From positions 1-7,483 of the forward strand of contig JAURJO010000035.1 in NCBI GenBank assembly GCA_030832235.1: a stretch of DNA of 7,483 nucleotides, in the 5' to 3' direction. Of this stretch, positions 1 to 6,159 are shown one piece after another. A model generated the notes under the pieces. That model saw only the letters and a list, made by a program, of their open reading frames with translations, had not been told where the DNA came from and ran no database searches. Positions within the stretch are counted from its first letter, which is position 1; the number at the start of each line of letters is the position of its first letter. The position numbers were made by a program, and so were the translations under genes. The stretch is from Verrucomicrobiota bacterium (GTDB lineage Bacteria > Verrucomicrobiota > Verrucomicrobiia > Opitutales > Opitutaceae).

Positions 1-593
1 ACCGCCTCGTCGCCGCCCATTGCATCTTCGTCGACGACGCCGACATCCAGCTCCTCCGCGCGAGCGGCGCCGGCGTCGCCCACGCGATGGTCGCCAACAT
101 CAAGTCCGCCAAGGGCGTCGCGCCCGTCCCGAGGATGCTCTCCGCCGGAGTGCGCGTCGGCCTCGCGACCGACGGTCCGATGAGTGGCAACACCCTCGAT
201 ATCATCGGCCAGCTCGGCTACGTCGCGAAGGTCCACAAGCTCGACCGTCGCGATCGCAATCTCATGCCCGCGATCGACGTCGTCGAGCTGGCCACCCGCG
301 GCGGCGCCCGCGCGCTGCACCTTGAGGACCGGCTCGGCTCGCTGGAGCCGGGCAAACTCGCCGACGTCATCCTCGTCGACACCGACAGCACCGCGATGGT
401 GCCGCTCCACGACCCGTACGCGGCGCTCGTTTACGCCGCCAGTCCGCGCGATGTGCGCACCACGATCATCCACGGCCGCGTCGTGATGGAGGACCGGCGC
501 GTCCTGACCGTCGACGCACCCGCGGTGCGCGCGCGCATGCGCTCGATCACCGACCGCATCAACGCCGCCCTCGCCAAGGGCCTGCCGCCCTGA
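1..593 (+). CDS. Amidohydrolase, methylthioadenosine/S-adenosylhomocysteine deaminase (MtaD/TrzN)-like, 5'-truncated
   Basis: This is the C-terminal 196 residues of a gene that begins before the window; the reading frame starts at base 3 and the stop is TGA at 591-593. The family hydrolyses amino or chloro groups on purine-like or triazine rings using one metal ion in a TIM barrel, normally in the cytoplasm. Visible motifs are AHC (His codon at 18-20, expected metal ligand), VAH (His codon at 81-83), the segment KSAKGVAPVPRML, and TDGPMSGNTLD, whose Asp (171-173) is the expected metal/catalytic residue. The end has the composite-domain signature LGSLEPGKLADVILVD and a final IIHGRVVMEDRRVL strand, typical of the subfamily C-terminus. 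The segment HAMVAN replaces the more usual HNPxSN of MtaD, so substrate assignment within the family is open (S-adenosylhomocysteine, methylthioadenosine, pterin, or another cyclic amine). Family assignment is firm. A 229-bp gap separates it from the next gene, so co-transcription is doubtful. Confidence 0.9.
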   Translation, partial: RLVAAHCIFVDDADIQLLRASGAGVAHAMVANIKSAKGVAPVPRMLSAGVRVGLATDGPMSGNTLDIIGQLGYVAKVHKLDRRDRNLMPAIDVVELATRGGARALHLEDRLGSLEPGKLADVILVDTDSTAMVPLHDPYAALVYAASPRDVRTTIIHGRVVMEDRRVLTVDAPAVRARMRSITDRINAALAKGLPP

Positions 594-640
594 TCGAAGG
601 CGGGTCGCGACGCGCTTTCCGGCCCGTCTGCCTGATTTAT

Positions 641-721
641 CCTCGTCCTCCGATACCTCTGTTACCTCCAGTTTAAAACCAGGACTCAACAGGAGCAAAC
701 GGAGGGAACAGAGAGGCGGAG
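641..721. repeat. Imperfect inverted repeat made of 9-nt units
   Basis: The left half holds three contiguous 9-mers (648-656 CTCCGATAC, 657-665 CTCTGTTAC, 666-674 CTCCAGTTT). The right half holds 687-695 CAACAGGAG, 696-704 CAAACGGAG, 705-713 GGAACAGAG and a shortened 714-721 AGGCGGAG. Read on the minus strand, the left units end in GAG exactly as the right ones do, with a consensus near GNAACRGAG. The core arms 657-669 and 701-713 pair at 12 of 13 positions (A664 faces G706) across a 31-nt spacer containing GTTTAAAAC. The region is clearly poorer in GC than the genes around it. It lies between the amidohydrolase stop and the start of the next gene. It could be a dispersed intergenic repeat or a transcribed hairpin. 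No T-run directly follows the right arm, so a classical terminator is not supported. Confidence 0.7.
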
Positions 722-822
722 CTTATAAAACGCGTCGAAGCGGACCCATCTGGCCGCTTGCGTACGGCGAGGGCGCATTCTTTTTTGGTCCCGTAGCCGC
801 CCCGCCCCCGCCGCCCCACCCC
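722..822 (+). promoter_or_regulatory. Presumed 5' leader of the heme-protein gene cluster
   Basis: These 101 bases precede the first gene of the cluster and should hold its promoter or untranslated leader. A TATAAA box (724-729) resembles a -10 element, but no acceptable -35 box lies 16-18 nt upstream, so I do not call a promoter. A T-run (781-786) follows, then a strongly C-rich stretch (about 797-822) leading into the ATG. No Shine-Dalgarno sequence is present within 20 nt of the start. The remaining non-coding part of the gap, 594-640, shows only a short palindrome, GTCGCGAC (604-611), and nothing I can interpret. Confidence 0.3.
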
Positions 823-3705
823 ATGACCGCGTTCGCTTTTTCCCGCAACCTCGCGCGTACCTACGCGTTGCTCGCGGCAGCGGTGTCGGCAGCCGCGGCG
901 GACGACGCCGGGATCGAGTTCTTCGAAAAGAAAATCCGCCCGGTGCTGATCGAGCGGTGCCATGAGTGCCACGCGGCGGACAAGAAGGTGAAGGCGGGCC
1001 TGCGGCTCGACCACGCCGAGGGCTGGCTGCGCGGCGGCGATTCGGGGCCGGCGGTGATCCCCGGTAAGCCCGAGGAGAGTCCGCTCATCAAGGCGATCCG
1101 CTACACCAAGCTGGAGTTCGAGGCGATGCCGCCGAAGTCGGCGCTCCCCAAGGAGGAGGTGGCGCTGCTTGAGGAATGGGTGCGCCGCGGCGCGCCCGCC
1201 CCGGCCACGCCGGCGACGGTCGCCGGCGCGACGTCCGGACGACGCGCGATGACGTTCGAGGAAGGCCGGCGCTTCTGGAGTTTTGTCCCGCCGGTAGGGC
1301 CGGCGACGCCCGCGCCCGACGCCGCGGGCTGGGCCCGCACGGAGATCGACCGTTTCATCGCGGCGCGCTGGAAGGACAAGGAGCTCACGCCCGCGCCCGA
1401 TGCCACGCCGGCGGCGCTCCTGCGGCGCGCGTCGTTCGACCTGCTCGGTCTGCCGCCCGAGGCGGCGCAGCTGGCCGCGTTCGAGCGCGATCCGAGCCCC
1501 ACGGCCTTCGCGAGGTTGGTGGATGAAATGCTCGCGTCGCCGCACTTCGGGGAACGCTGGGGCCGACGCTGGCTCGATGTCGCGCGCTTCGCGGAATCGA
1601 GCGGCGGCGGCCGCACGCTCTTGTTCAAGGACGCCTGGCGCTACCGCGACTACGTGATCGACGCGGTGAACCGCGACCTGCCGTTCGACGACTTCATCCG
1701 GGAGCAGATCGCCGGCGACCTGCTCCCCGCCGCTAACCCCGCGGAACGCTCTCGGCGGCTCACCGCGACGGCGTTCCTCACGCTCGGGCCGACCAATTAC
1801 GAGGAGCAGAACAAGGACCAGCTGCGCATGGACGTCGTCGACGAACAGCTCGACACCCTCGGCAAGGCCTTCCTCGGGATGACGCTGAGCTGCGCGCGCT
1901 GCCACGACCACAAGTTCGATCCGGTCACCCTGCGCGATTACTACGGCCTCGCCGGCATCCTGCGCGGCACGCACACGCTCCACAACTACACCGACAACGT
2001 CGCCCGCTGGGTCGACGCCACCCTCCCGCTCCCGCCGGACGAGGAAAAGGCCCTGACCGCGCACGAGGCGAAGGTCGCCGCCCTCGAGAAACAAGCCGCC
2101 CGTTTGCGCGCCCTCGCCAAGGCGCCCGCGGCGAAAAAGGCCCGCAGCATCGCGCCAAGCGACCTGCCGGGCCTCGTGCTCGACGAGACCCAGGCACGTA
2201 TCGTGGGAGCGTGGAAGTCCTCGCAGACCACGCCCGGCTTTGTCGGCGAGGGCTACCTCACCGACAACAACGACGGTAAGGGGGAGAAAACCATCTCGTT
2301 CACCCCGGCAGTGCCCGCCACCGGCCGCTATGAGGTGCGTTTCGGTTACACGGCAGGAATCAACCGCGCGACCAACGTGCCCGTCACGATCCTCCACGCC
2401 GACGGCGAGGTCACGCTCACCGTCAACCAGCGTCAGGACCCGCCCGCGGGCGAACGCCTGCTGTCGCTCGGGCAATTCCGCTTTGAAAAAGACGGCCAGG
2501 GATACGTGCTCGTGTCCAACGAGGGCACGGACGGCTACGTGATCGTCGACGCCCTGCAGCTGCTGCCCCTCGACGCCCGCGCCGACGCGACGCCGCCCGC
2601 CCCCGCCGCGCCCGTGGTCGCAAAGGCCGATCCCGAGGCCGAGAAACGCGCCGCCGAGCTGCGCCGCGTAGAAGCCGAGCTGAAAAAGCTGACGGCCTCC
2701 GGCCCGAAGCGACCGCTGACGATGAGTGTGCGCGAGGCCGCCGGGGAAATTGGCGATACCGAGATCCGAGTGCGCGGGATTGCGCGCAACCTGGGTCCCA
2801 AAGTTCCGCGCGGGTTCCTCGCGGTCGCCCATAGAGGCGAGGCCCCGCAGTTCCGGCCCGACGAAAGCGGCCGCCGTGAACTGGCGGACTGGATCGCGAG
2901 TGAAAGGAATCCGCTCACCGCGCGCGTGACGGTGAACCGCGTCTGGGCGTGGCTGCTGGGCGAAGGGCTGGTGCGGTCGGTAGACAATTTCGGCACAACG
3001 GGCGAGACGCCGACGCACCCGGAGCTGCTGGACCACCTTGCGCTGCGGTTCACCGCGGGCGGCTGGTCGGTGAAGACCCTGGTGCGCGAGATCATGGTCT
3101 CGCGCGTCTACCAACTCTCATCGCTTCCGGCGGCCGGAGCGGCTGAGCGCGATCCCGACAACCGGCTGCTTTCCCACGCGAAGCGCCGTCGGCTGGAGGC
3201 GGAGGAGATCCGCGACGCGTTACTCCTCGCGGCCGGGCGGCTCGACCTCGCGCGCGGCGGCCCGAATTTCGGCGCGACCCCGCCCGCCAGTGAGTATGGC
3301 TACGTGTTCACCGACGTGCGCCGCAGCGTCTACACTCCGGCGTTCCGCAACCGCCGCCCCGAGCTCTTCGAAGTGTTCGACTTCGCCGACATCAACGCGT
3401 CCGTCGCGCGCCGCGGGGCGACCACGGTGGCGCCGCAGGCGCTTTTCATGCTGAACCATCCCTTTGTGATAGAGCAGGCGCGCCACGCCGCCGAGCGCAC
3501 GCGGCGCGAGACGCCGAATGCGGCGGACGATGCGCGCGTGGTGCACGCGTACCGGACCATGCTGGGCCGGCCGCCGCGGGAACGTGAGCAGGCTCTGGCG
3601 CTCGAATTCGTCGGCGGCGCGGCCGGCGACCGAGATCGCGAGGGGGCCTGGGCCCAGCTGCACCAAGCGCTTTTCGCCAGCGCGGATTTCCGCTACCTCG
3701 ACTAA
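823..3705 (+). CDS. Exported c-type-heme protein with PSCyt1, PSCyt2/DUF1549, golvesin-like and PSD1/DUF1553 domains
   Basis: This 960-residue protein has a family architecture best known from Planctomycetota and Verrucomicrobiota; its biochemical role is not established. Residues 1-26 are a Sec signal peptide ending AAA before DD. Residues about 31-115 are the PSCyt1 cytochrome domain, with the heme motif CHECH (C46, C49, H50) and AMPPK, whose M102 is a plausible distal ligand. Residues about 165-380 are PSCyt2/DUF1549, including FDLLGLPP (205-212) and the family-typical CARCHDHKFDP (C357, C360, H361). Charged helical segments (about 405-440 and 603-626) flank an inserted beta domain (about 450-584) that matches the golvesin C-terminal/Xly-type domain: TTPGFVGEGYLTDNN, RYEVRFGYT, NRATNVPVTI, GYVIVDALQL. 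Residues about 677-940 are PSD1/DUF1553, starting FRPDESGRRELADWI, with NRVWAWLLGEGLV. The ATG at 823 is chosen because it begins the signal peptide; it has CCCC before it and no Shine-Dalgarno. The DUF1501 gene follows after 10 nt, the usual partner order. Confidence 0.95.
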   Translation: MTAFAFSRNLARTYALLAAAVSAAAADDAGIEFFEKKIRPVLIERCHECHAADKKVKAGLRLDHAEGWLRGGDSGPAVIPGKPEESPLIKAIRYTKLEFEAMPPKSALPKEEVALLEEWVRRGAPAPATPATVAGATSGRRAMTFEEGRRFWSFVPPVGPATPAPDAAGWARTEIDRFIAARWKDKELTPAPDATPAALLRRASFDLLGLPPEAAQLAAFERDPSPTAFARLVDEMLASPHFGERWGRRWLDVARFAESSGGGRTLLFKDAWRYRDYVIDAVNRDLPFDDFIREQIAGDLLPAANPAERSRRLTATAFLTLGPTNYEEQNKDQLRMDVVDEQLDTLGKAFLGMTLSCARCHDHKFDPVTLRDYYGLAGILRGTHTLHNYTDNVARWVDATLPLPPDEEKALTAHEAKVAALEKQAARLRALAKAPAAKKARSIAPSDLPGLVLDETQARIVGAWKSSQTTPGFVGEGYLTDNNDGKGEKTISFTPAVPATGRYEVRFGYTAGINRATNVPVTILHADGEVTLTVNQRQDPPAGERLLSLGQFRFEKDGQGYVLVSNEGTDGYVIVDALQLLPLDARADATPPAPAAPVVAKADPEAEKRAAELRRVEAELKKLTASGPKRPLTMSVREAAGEIGDTEIRVRGIARNLGPKVPRGFLAVAHRGEAPQFRPDESGRRELADWIASERNPLTARVTVNRVWAWLLGEGLVRSVDNFGTTGETPTHPELLDHLALRFTAGGWSVKTLVREIMVSRVYQLSSLPAAGAAERDPDNRLLSHAKRRRLEAEEIRDALLLAAGRLDLARGGPNFGATPPASEYGYVFTDVRRSVYTPAFRNRRPELFEVFDFADINASVARRGATTVAPQALFMLNHPFVIEQARHAAERTRRETPNAADDARVVHAYRTMLGRPPREREQALALEFVGGAAGDRDREGAWAQLHQALFASADFRYLD

Positions 3706-3715
3706 ACCCCGCCCC

Positions 3716-5140
3716 ATGACGCCGCCCCTTCCCCTATCCCGCCGGCAAGCCCTCAGCCGCGTCGCGTGCGGTTTCGGTTTCCTCGCCCTCGCCGGCATGG
3801 CGGCCCAAGCCGCGACCCGTGGAGCGAACCCGGTCGCCGCCCGGGCCGGCCACCATCGCCCGCGGGCCAAGCGCGTCATCTTCCTCTTCATGGGCGGCGG
3901 GGTGAGCCATCTCGACAGCTTCGACTACAAGCCCGCCCTCTACGCCAACGACGGCCGCATGCTCGAGTTCCTCGACCAGCGCGCGATCGCGAAGACCGGC
4001 GCCGGCGCGACCGGGCGCGTGATGAAACCGATGTGGGAGTTCCGCCAGCGCGGCCAGAGCGGTCGCTGGGTCTCGGAGTTGTTCCCGCACATCGCGCGCC
4101 ACGCCGACGACTACTGCGTCGTGCGCTCGATGCACACCGAGGGCGTCGCCCACGGCCCGGCCACGCTGTTTCTTCACACGGGAACGACGAACCAGATCCG
4201 GCCCTCGATGGGCTCGTGGGTAACGTACGGGCTCGGGTCCGAAAGTGAGAATCTCCCGGCCTTCGTTTCCCTGAGCCCGACGATGGCCAACGGCGGACCG
4301 CGTAACTACGGCAGCGGTTTTCTCCCGGCGGTTTTCCAGGGCACCGCAATCGGGCGCGCCGGCCAGAAGGCGGTCGAGGCCGCCCTCCGCAACGTCCGTC
4401 ACCCCGACCTCTCCGCCGCGGCCCAGCAGCGGCAATTCGAGCTCATCCGCGCGCTGAACGGCGAGCAGCTGCGCACCCGCCCCGGTGACCGCGAGCTCGA
4501 GGCCCTCGCCAGTTCCTACGAGCTCGCGTGGCGCCTCCAGAACCACGCGCCCGACGTCCTCGACCTCTCCCGCGAGTCGGCCGCGACCCTCGCCCTCTAC
4601 GGCATCGGCGAGGAACCCACCGACGACTACGGCCGCCAATGCCTGATGGCCCGCCGCCTCGCGGAGGCCGGCGTGCGCTACATCCAGGTCAATTACTCCG
4701 ACAACACCAACAACCCGGCCTGGGACCAGCACTCCAACCTCCCCAAACACAAGGACCACGCCGTGCGCGTCGACAAACCCGTCGCCGGCCTCCTGGCCGA
4801 CCTGAAGGCGCGCGGTTTGCTGGAGGACACCATCGTGTGGTGGGGCAGCGAATTCGGCCGCACGCCGTACGCCGAGAAGAACGGCACCGGCCGCGACCAT
4901 AACCCGACGGGTTTCTCCGTTCTGCTCGCCGGCGGTGGTTTCAAACCCGGCTTCGCCTACGGAGAGACCGACGAGTTCGGTCACTTCGCCGTGGAGAACA
5001 AGGTCCACATGCACGACCTCCACGCGACGATCCTCCACCAGCTCGGCCTTGACCACGAGCGCCTCACGTTCCGTCACGACGGCCGCGACTACCGCCTCAC
5101 CGACGTCCACGGCCGCGTCGTGCGCGATATCCTCGTTTGA
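3716..5140 (+). CDS. DUF1501 family protein, Tat-exported
   Basis: This 474-residue protein is of normal length for DUF1501, a family related in fold to alkaline phosphatases and sulfatases; its reaction is unknown. The ATG at 3716 is chosen over in-frame upstream starts because it places a twin-arginine signal at the N-terminus: LSRRQAL with R9-R10, then the hydrophobic stretch GFGFLALAGMAAQA with likely cleavage near residue 32. Family landmarks follow: KRVIFLFMGGGVSHLDSFD (M59; H65, D67 and D70 as candidate metal or active-site residues), VRSMHTEGVAHGPA, PSMGSWVTYGLG, WDQHSN (336-341), WWGSEFGRTP (375-384), GRDHNPTGFSVLLAGGG (from 392) and HMHDLHATILHQLGLDHERL near the end. The upstream heme protein ends only 10 nt before, so the two are almost certainly co-transcribed, consistent with the recurrent DUF1549/DUF1553-DUF1501 pairing. 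Tat export suggests it folds, perhaps with metal bound, before crossing the membrane. No frame damage is visible. Confidence 0.95.
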   Translation: MTPPLPLSRRQALSRVACGFGFLALAGMAAQAATRGANPVAARAGHHRPRAKRVIFLFMGGGVSHLDSFDYKPALYANDGRMLEFLDQRAIAKTGAGATGRVMKPMWEFRQRGQSGRWVSELFPHIARHADDYCVVRSMHTEGVAHGPATLFLHTGTTNQIRPSMGSWVTYGLGSESENLPAFVSLSPTMANGGPRNYGSGFLPAVFQGTAIGRAGQKAVEAALRNVRHPDLSAAAQQRQFELIRALNGEQLRTRPGDRELEALASSYELAWRLQNHAPDVLDLSRESAATLALYGIGEEPTDDYGRQCLMARRLAEAGVRYIQVNYSDNTNNPAWDQHSNLPKHKDHAVRVDKPVAGLLADLKARGLLEDTIVWWGSEFGRTPYAEKNGTGRDHNPTGFSVLLAGGGFKPGFAYGETDEFGHFAVENKVHMHDLHATILHQLGLDHERLTFRHDGRDYRLTDVHGRVVRDILV

Positions 5141-5175
5141 TTTTCCGATTTGAACGCGCTCCGACCGCGAAAGGC

Positions 5176-5193
5176 CGGCGCCTCCCGGCGGCG
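5176..5193 (+). other. Small GC hairpin in the gap between the DUF1501 and ThuA genes
   Basis: Bases 5176-5182 can pair with 5187-5193 around a TCCC loop, with one G-G mismatch (5178/5191). It sits in the 80-nt spacer before the ThuA-like gene. No T-run follows it, so it is not a convincing terminator. In DNA this GC-rich such a stem may be chance. A role in modulating expression of the two downstream genes is possible but unsupported. Confidence 0.2.
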
Positions 5194-5220
5194 CAAAGCC
5201 GAATATTTCCGCTTCACCCC

Positions 5221-6159
5221 ATGAGAGTACCCACCGCCCTGTTTGTTTTGCTCACCGTCCTCGTCCCGCTCGCCGCGGCGCCGTCCTACGATCAGTCGGG
5301 TGTGCCGCTCGAGGTCGAAGCTCCCCGGCCGGGTCTCGCGAAGATCGTGCTTCTCGCCGGAGCGCCCAGCAGCAAACCGATGGCCCACGAGTATTTCGCG
5401 GGGTGCGCGCTGCTGATGGACTGGCTGCGCGCGCAGCCCGGTGTCTGGCCGGTGATGGCGCGCGGCTGGCCGAAGAACGAGCGCGTCCTCGAGGGGGCGC
5501 GGTGCATCGTCTATTTCGGTGACGGCGGCGGCAAACAGCCGTTCGCCGAACCGGGCCGCTGGGCGACGCTGGCGCGGCTCATGGCCGGCGGCACCGGGCT
5601 CGTGCTGCTTCACCAGGCGATGGACTTTCCCCTCGGCGCCGACGGCGCGGCGGTGAAGGGCTGGCTTGGCGCGGTCTTCCACAGCGACATCGGCAGCCGC
5701 GGGCATTGGGACATGGAGTTCAACGACATCGCCGCGCACGAGGTGACCCGTGGCGTGAAGCCCTTCGCGGCGCCCGCCGACGGCTGGCTTTACAACCTGC
5801 ACTTCGCGCCCGCGGGCGTCACTCCGCTGCTCCGCGGCGCCGTGCCCGACAAATCGCGTTCGACGGCCGACGCCCGAAAACACGTTGGCCGCGCCGAGGT
5901 GATCGCGTGGGCGCACCAGCGGCCGGAAGGCGGCCGTGGCTTCGGTTTCACGGGAGCTGATCTACACAAGAGTTGGGAGTATCCCAGCCAACGCACTCTC
6001 GTTCTAAACGGCATCCTCTGGAGCGCAGGCTTGGCCGTGCCCGTCGGTGGCGTGCAGGTCGACCTCGATCCCGCCGCGCTGGACCGCAACCTCGACGACA
6101 AAACGGCGCCGGCACCCGCGAAGGCCAAGGCAAAGACCCCGACGAAGAAAAAGTCGTGA
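5221..6159 (+). CDS. Secreted ThuA-like domain protein
   Basis: This 312-residue protein has a Sec signal peptide (MRVPTALFVLLTVLVPLAAA, likely cleaved near residue 20). A single ThuA-like domain follows (about 38-275), a class-I glutamine-amidotransferase-like alpha/beta fold. Visible family features are AKIVLLAG, MAHEYFAGC (H56, E57) where relatives often have HEH, GWP (82-84), IVYFGDGGG (D101), GLVLLHQA (H131), GHWDMEF (H162, W163) and HEVTRGVKPF. The family is named after a trehalose-utilisation gene, but members are diverse and mostly uncharacterised, so no substrate is claimed. The C-terminal tail (about 290-312) is rich in Lys, Ala and Pro and looks disordered. An in-frame TTG at 5137 overlaps the DUF1501 stop, but it would bury the signal peptide behind 28 charged residues, so the ATG at 5221 is preferred. 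Its stop overlaps the start of the next gene by 4 nt, implying coupled expression. Confidence 0.88.
   Translation: MRVPTALFVLLTVLVPLAAAPSYDQSGVPLEVEAPRPGLAKIVLLAGAPSSKPMAHEYFAGCALLMDWLRAQPGVWPVMARGWPKNERVLEGARCIVYFGDGGGKQPFAEPGRWATLARLMAGGTGLVLLHQAMDFPLGADGAAVKGWLGAVFHSDIGSRGHWDMEFNDIAAHEVTRGVKPFAAPADGWLYNLHFAPAGVTPLLRGAVPDKSRSTADARKHVGRAEVIAWAHQRPEGGRGFGFTGADLHKSWEYPSQRTLVLNGILWSAGLAVPVGGVQVDLDPAALDRNLDDKTAPAPAKAKAKTPTKKKS
6156..6159 (+). promoter_or_regulatory. GTGA stop/start overlap, probable translational coupling
   Basis: The TGA stop of the ThuA-like gene (6157-6159) overlaps a GTG start (6156-6158) for the next gene. The GTG is supported because a textbook twin-arginine signal begins seven codons later. 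A purine-rich stretch, GAAGAAAAAG (6144-6153), lies just upstream and may help initiation. Overlaps like this normally mean the downstream gene is translated by ribosomes that finish the upstream one. Confidence 0.65.

Noticed and set aside
604..611. Palindrome GTCGCGAC just after the amidohydrolase stop
   Set aside because: An 8-nt palindrome in GC-rich DNA is expected by chance, and it is neither repeated nor followed by a T-run.
723..730. TTATAAAA as a -10 promoter box
   Set aside because: No recognisable -35 element lies at 16-18 nt upstream, and the box adjoins the repeat, so it may simply reflect the AT-richer repeat.
753..786. Possible terminator: short GCCG/CGGC stem (753-756 with 765-768) and T-run (781-786)
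   Set aside because: The stem has only four pairs with an eight-base loop and the T-run is 12 nt away, so it does not resemble a Rho-independent terminator.
673..3114. An 813-codon open frame on the minus strand opposite the heme protein gene
   Set aside because: Its translation is Arg/Gly/Val-rich low-complexity sequence with no recognisable domain, and it lies antisense to a gene with clear domain matches along its length. Long antisense frames are expected in DNA this GC-rich.
3518..3715. A longer N-terminus for the DUF1501 protein starting inside the heme protein gene
   Set aside because: The extra residues are unlike the family and would bury the twin-arginine signal; the ATG at 3716 is the natural start.
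3734..5110. A 458-codon minus-strand open frame opposite the DUF1501 gene
   Set aside because: It mirrors the codon structure of the DUF1501 gene almost exactly and shows no domain or signal of its own, so it is a shadow.
5137..5220. TTG start for the ThuA-like gene overlapping the DUF1501 stop
   Set aside because: It would add 28 charged, Pro-rich residues ahead of a good Sec signal peptide; the ATG at 5221 also shares the start context of the other genes.
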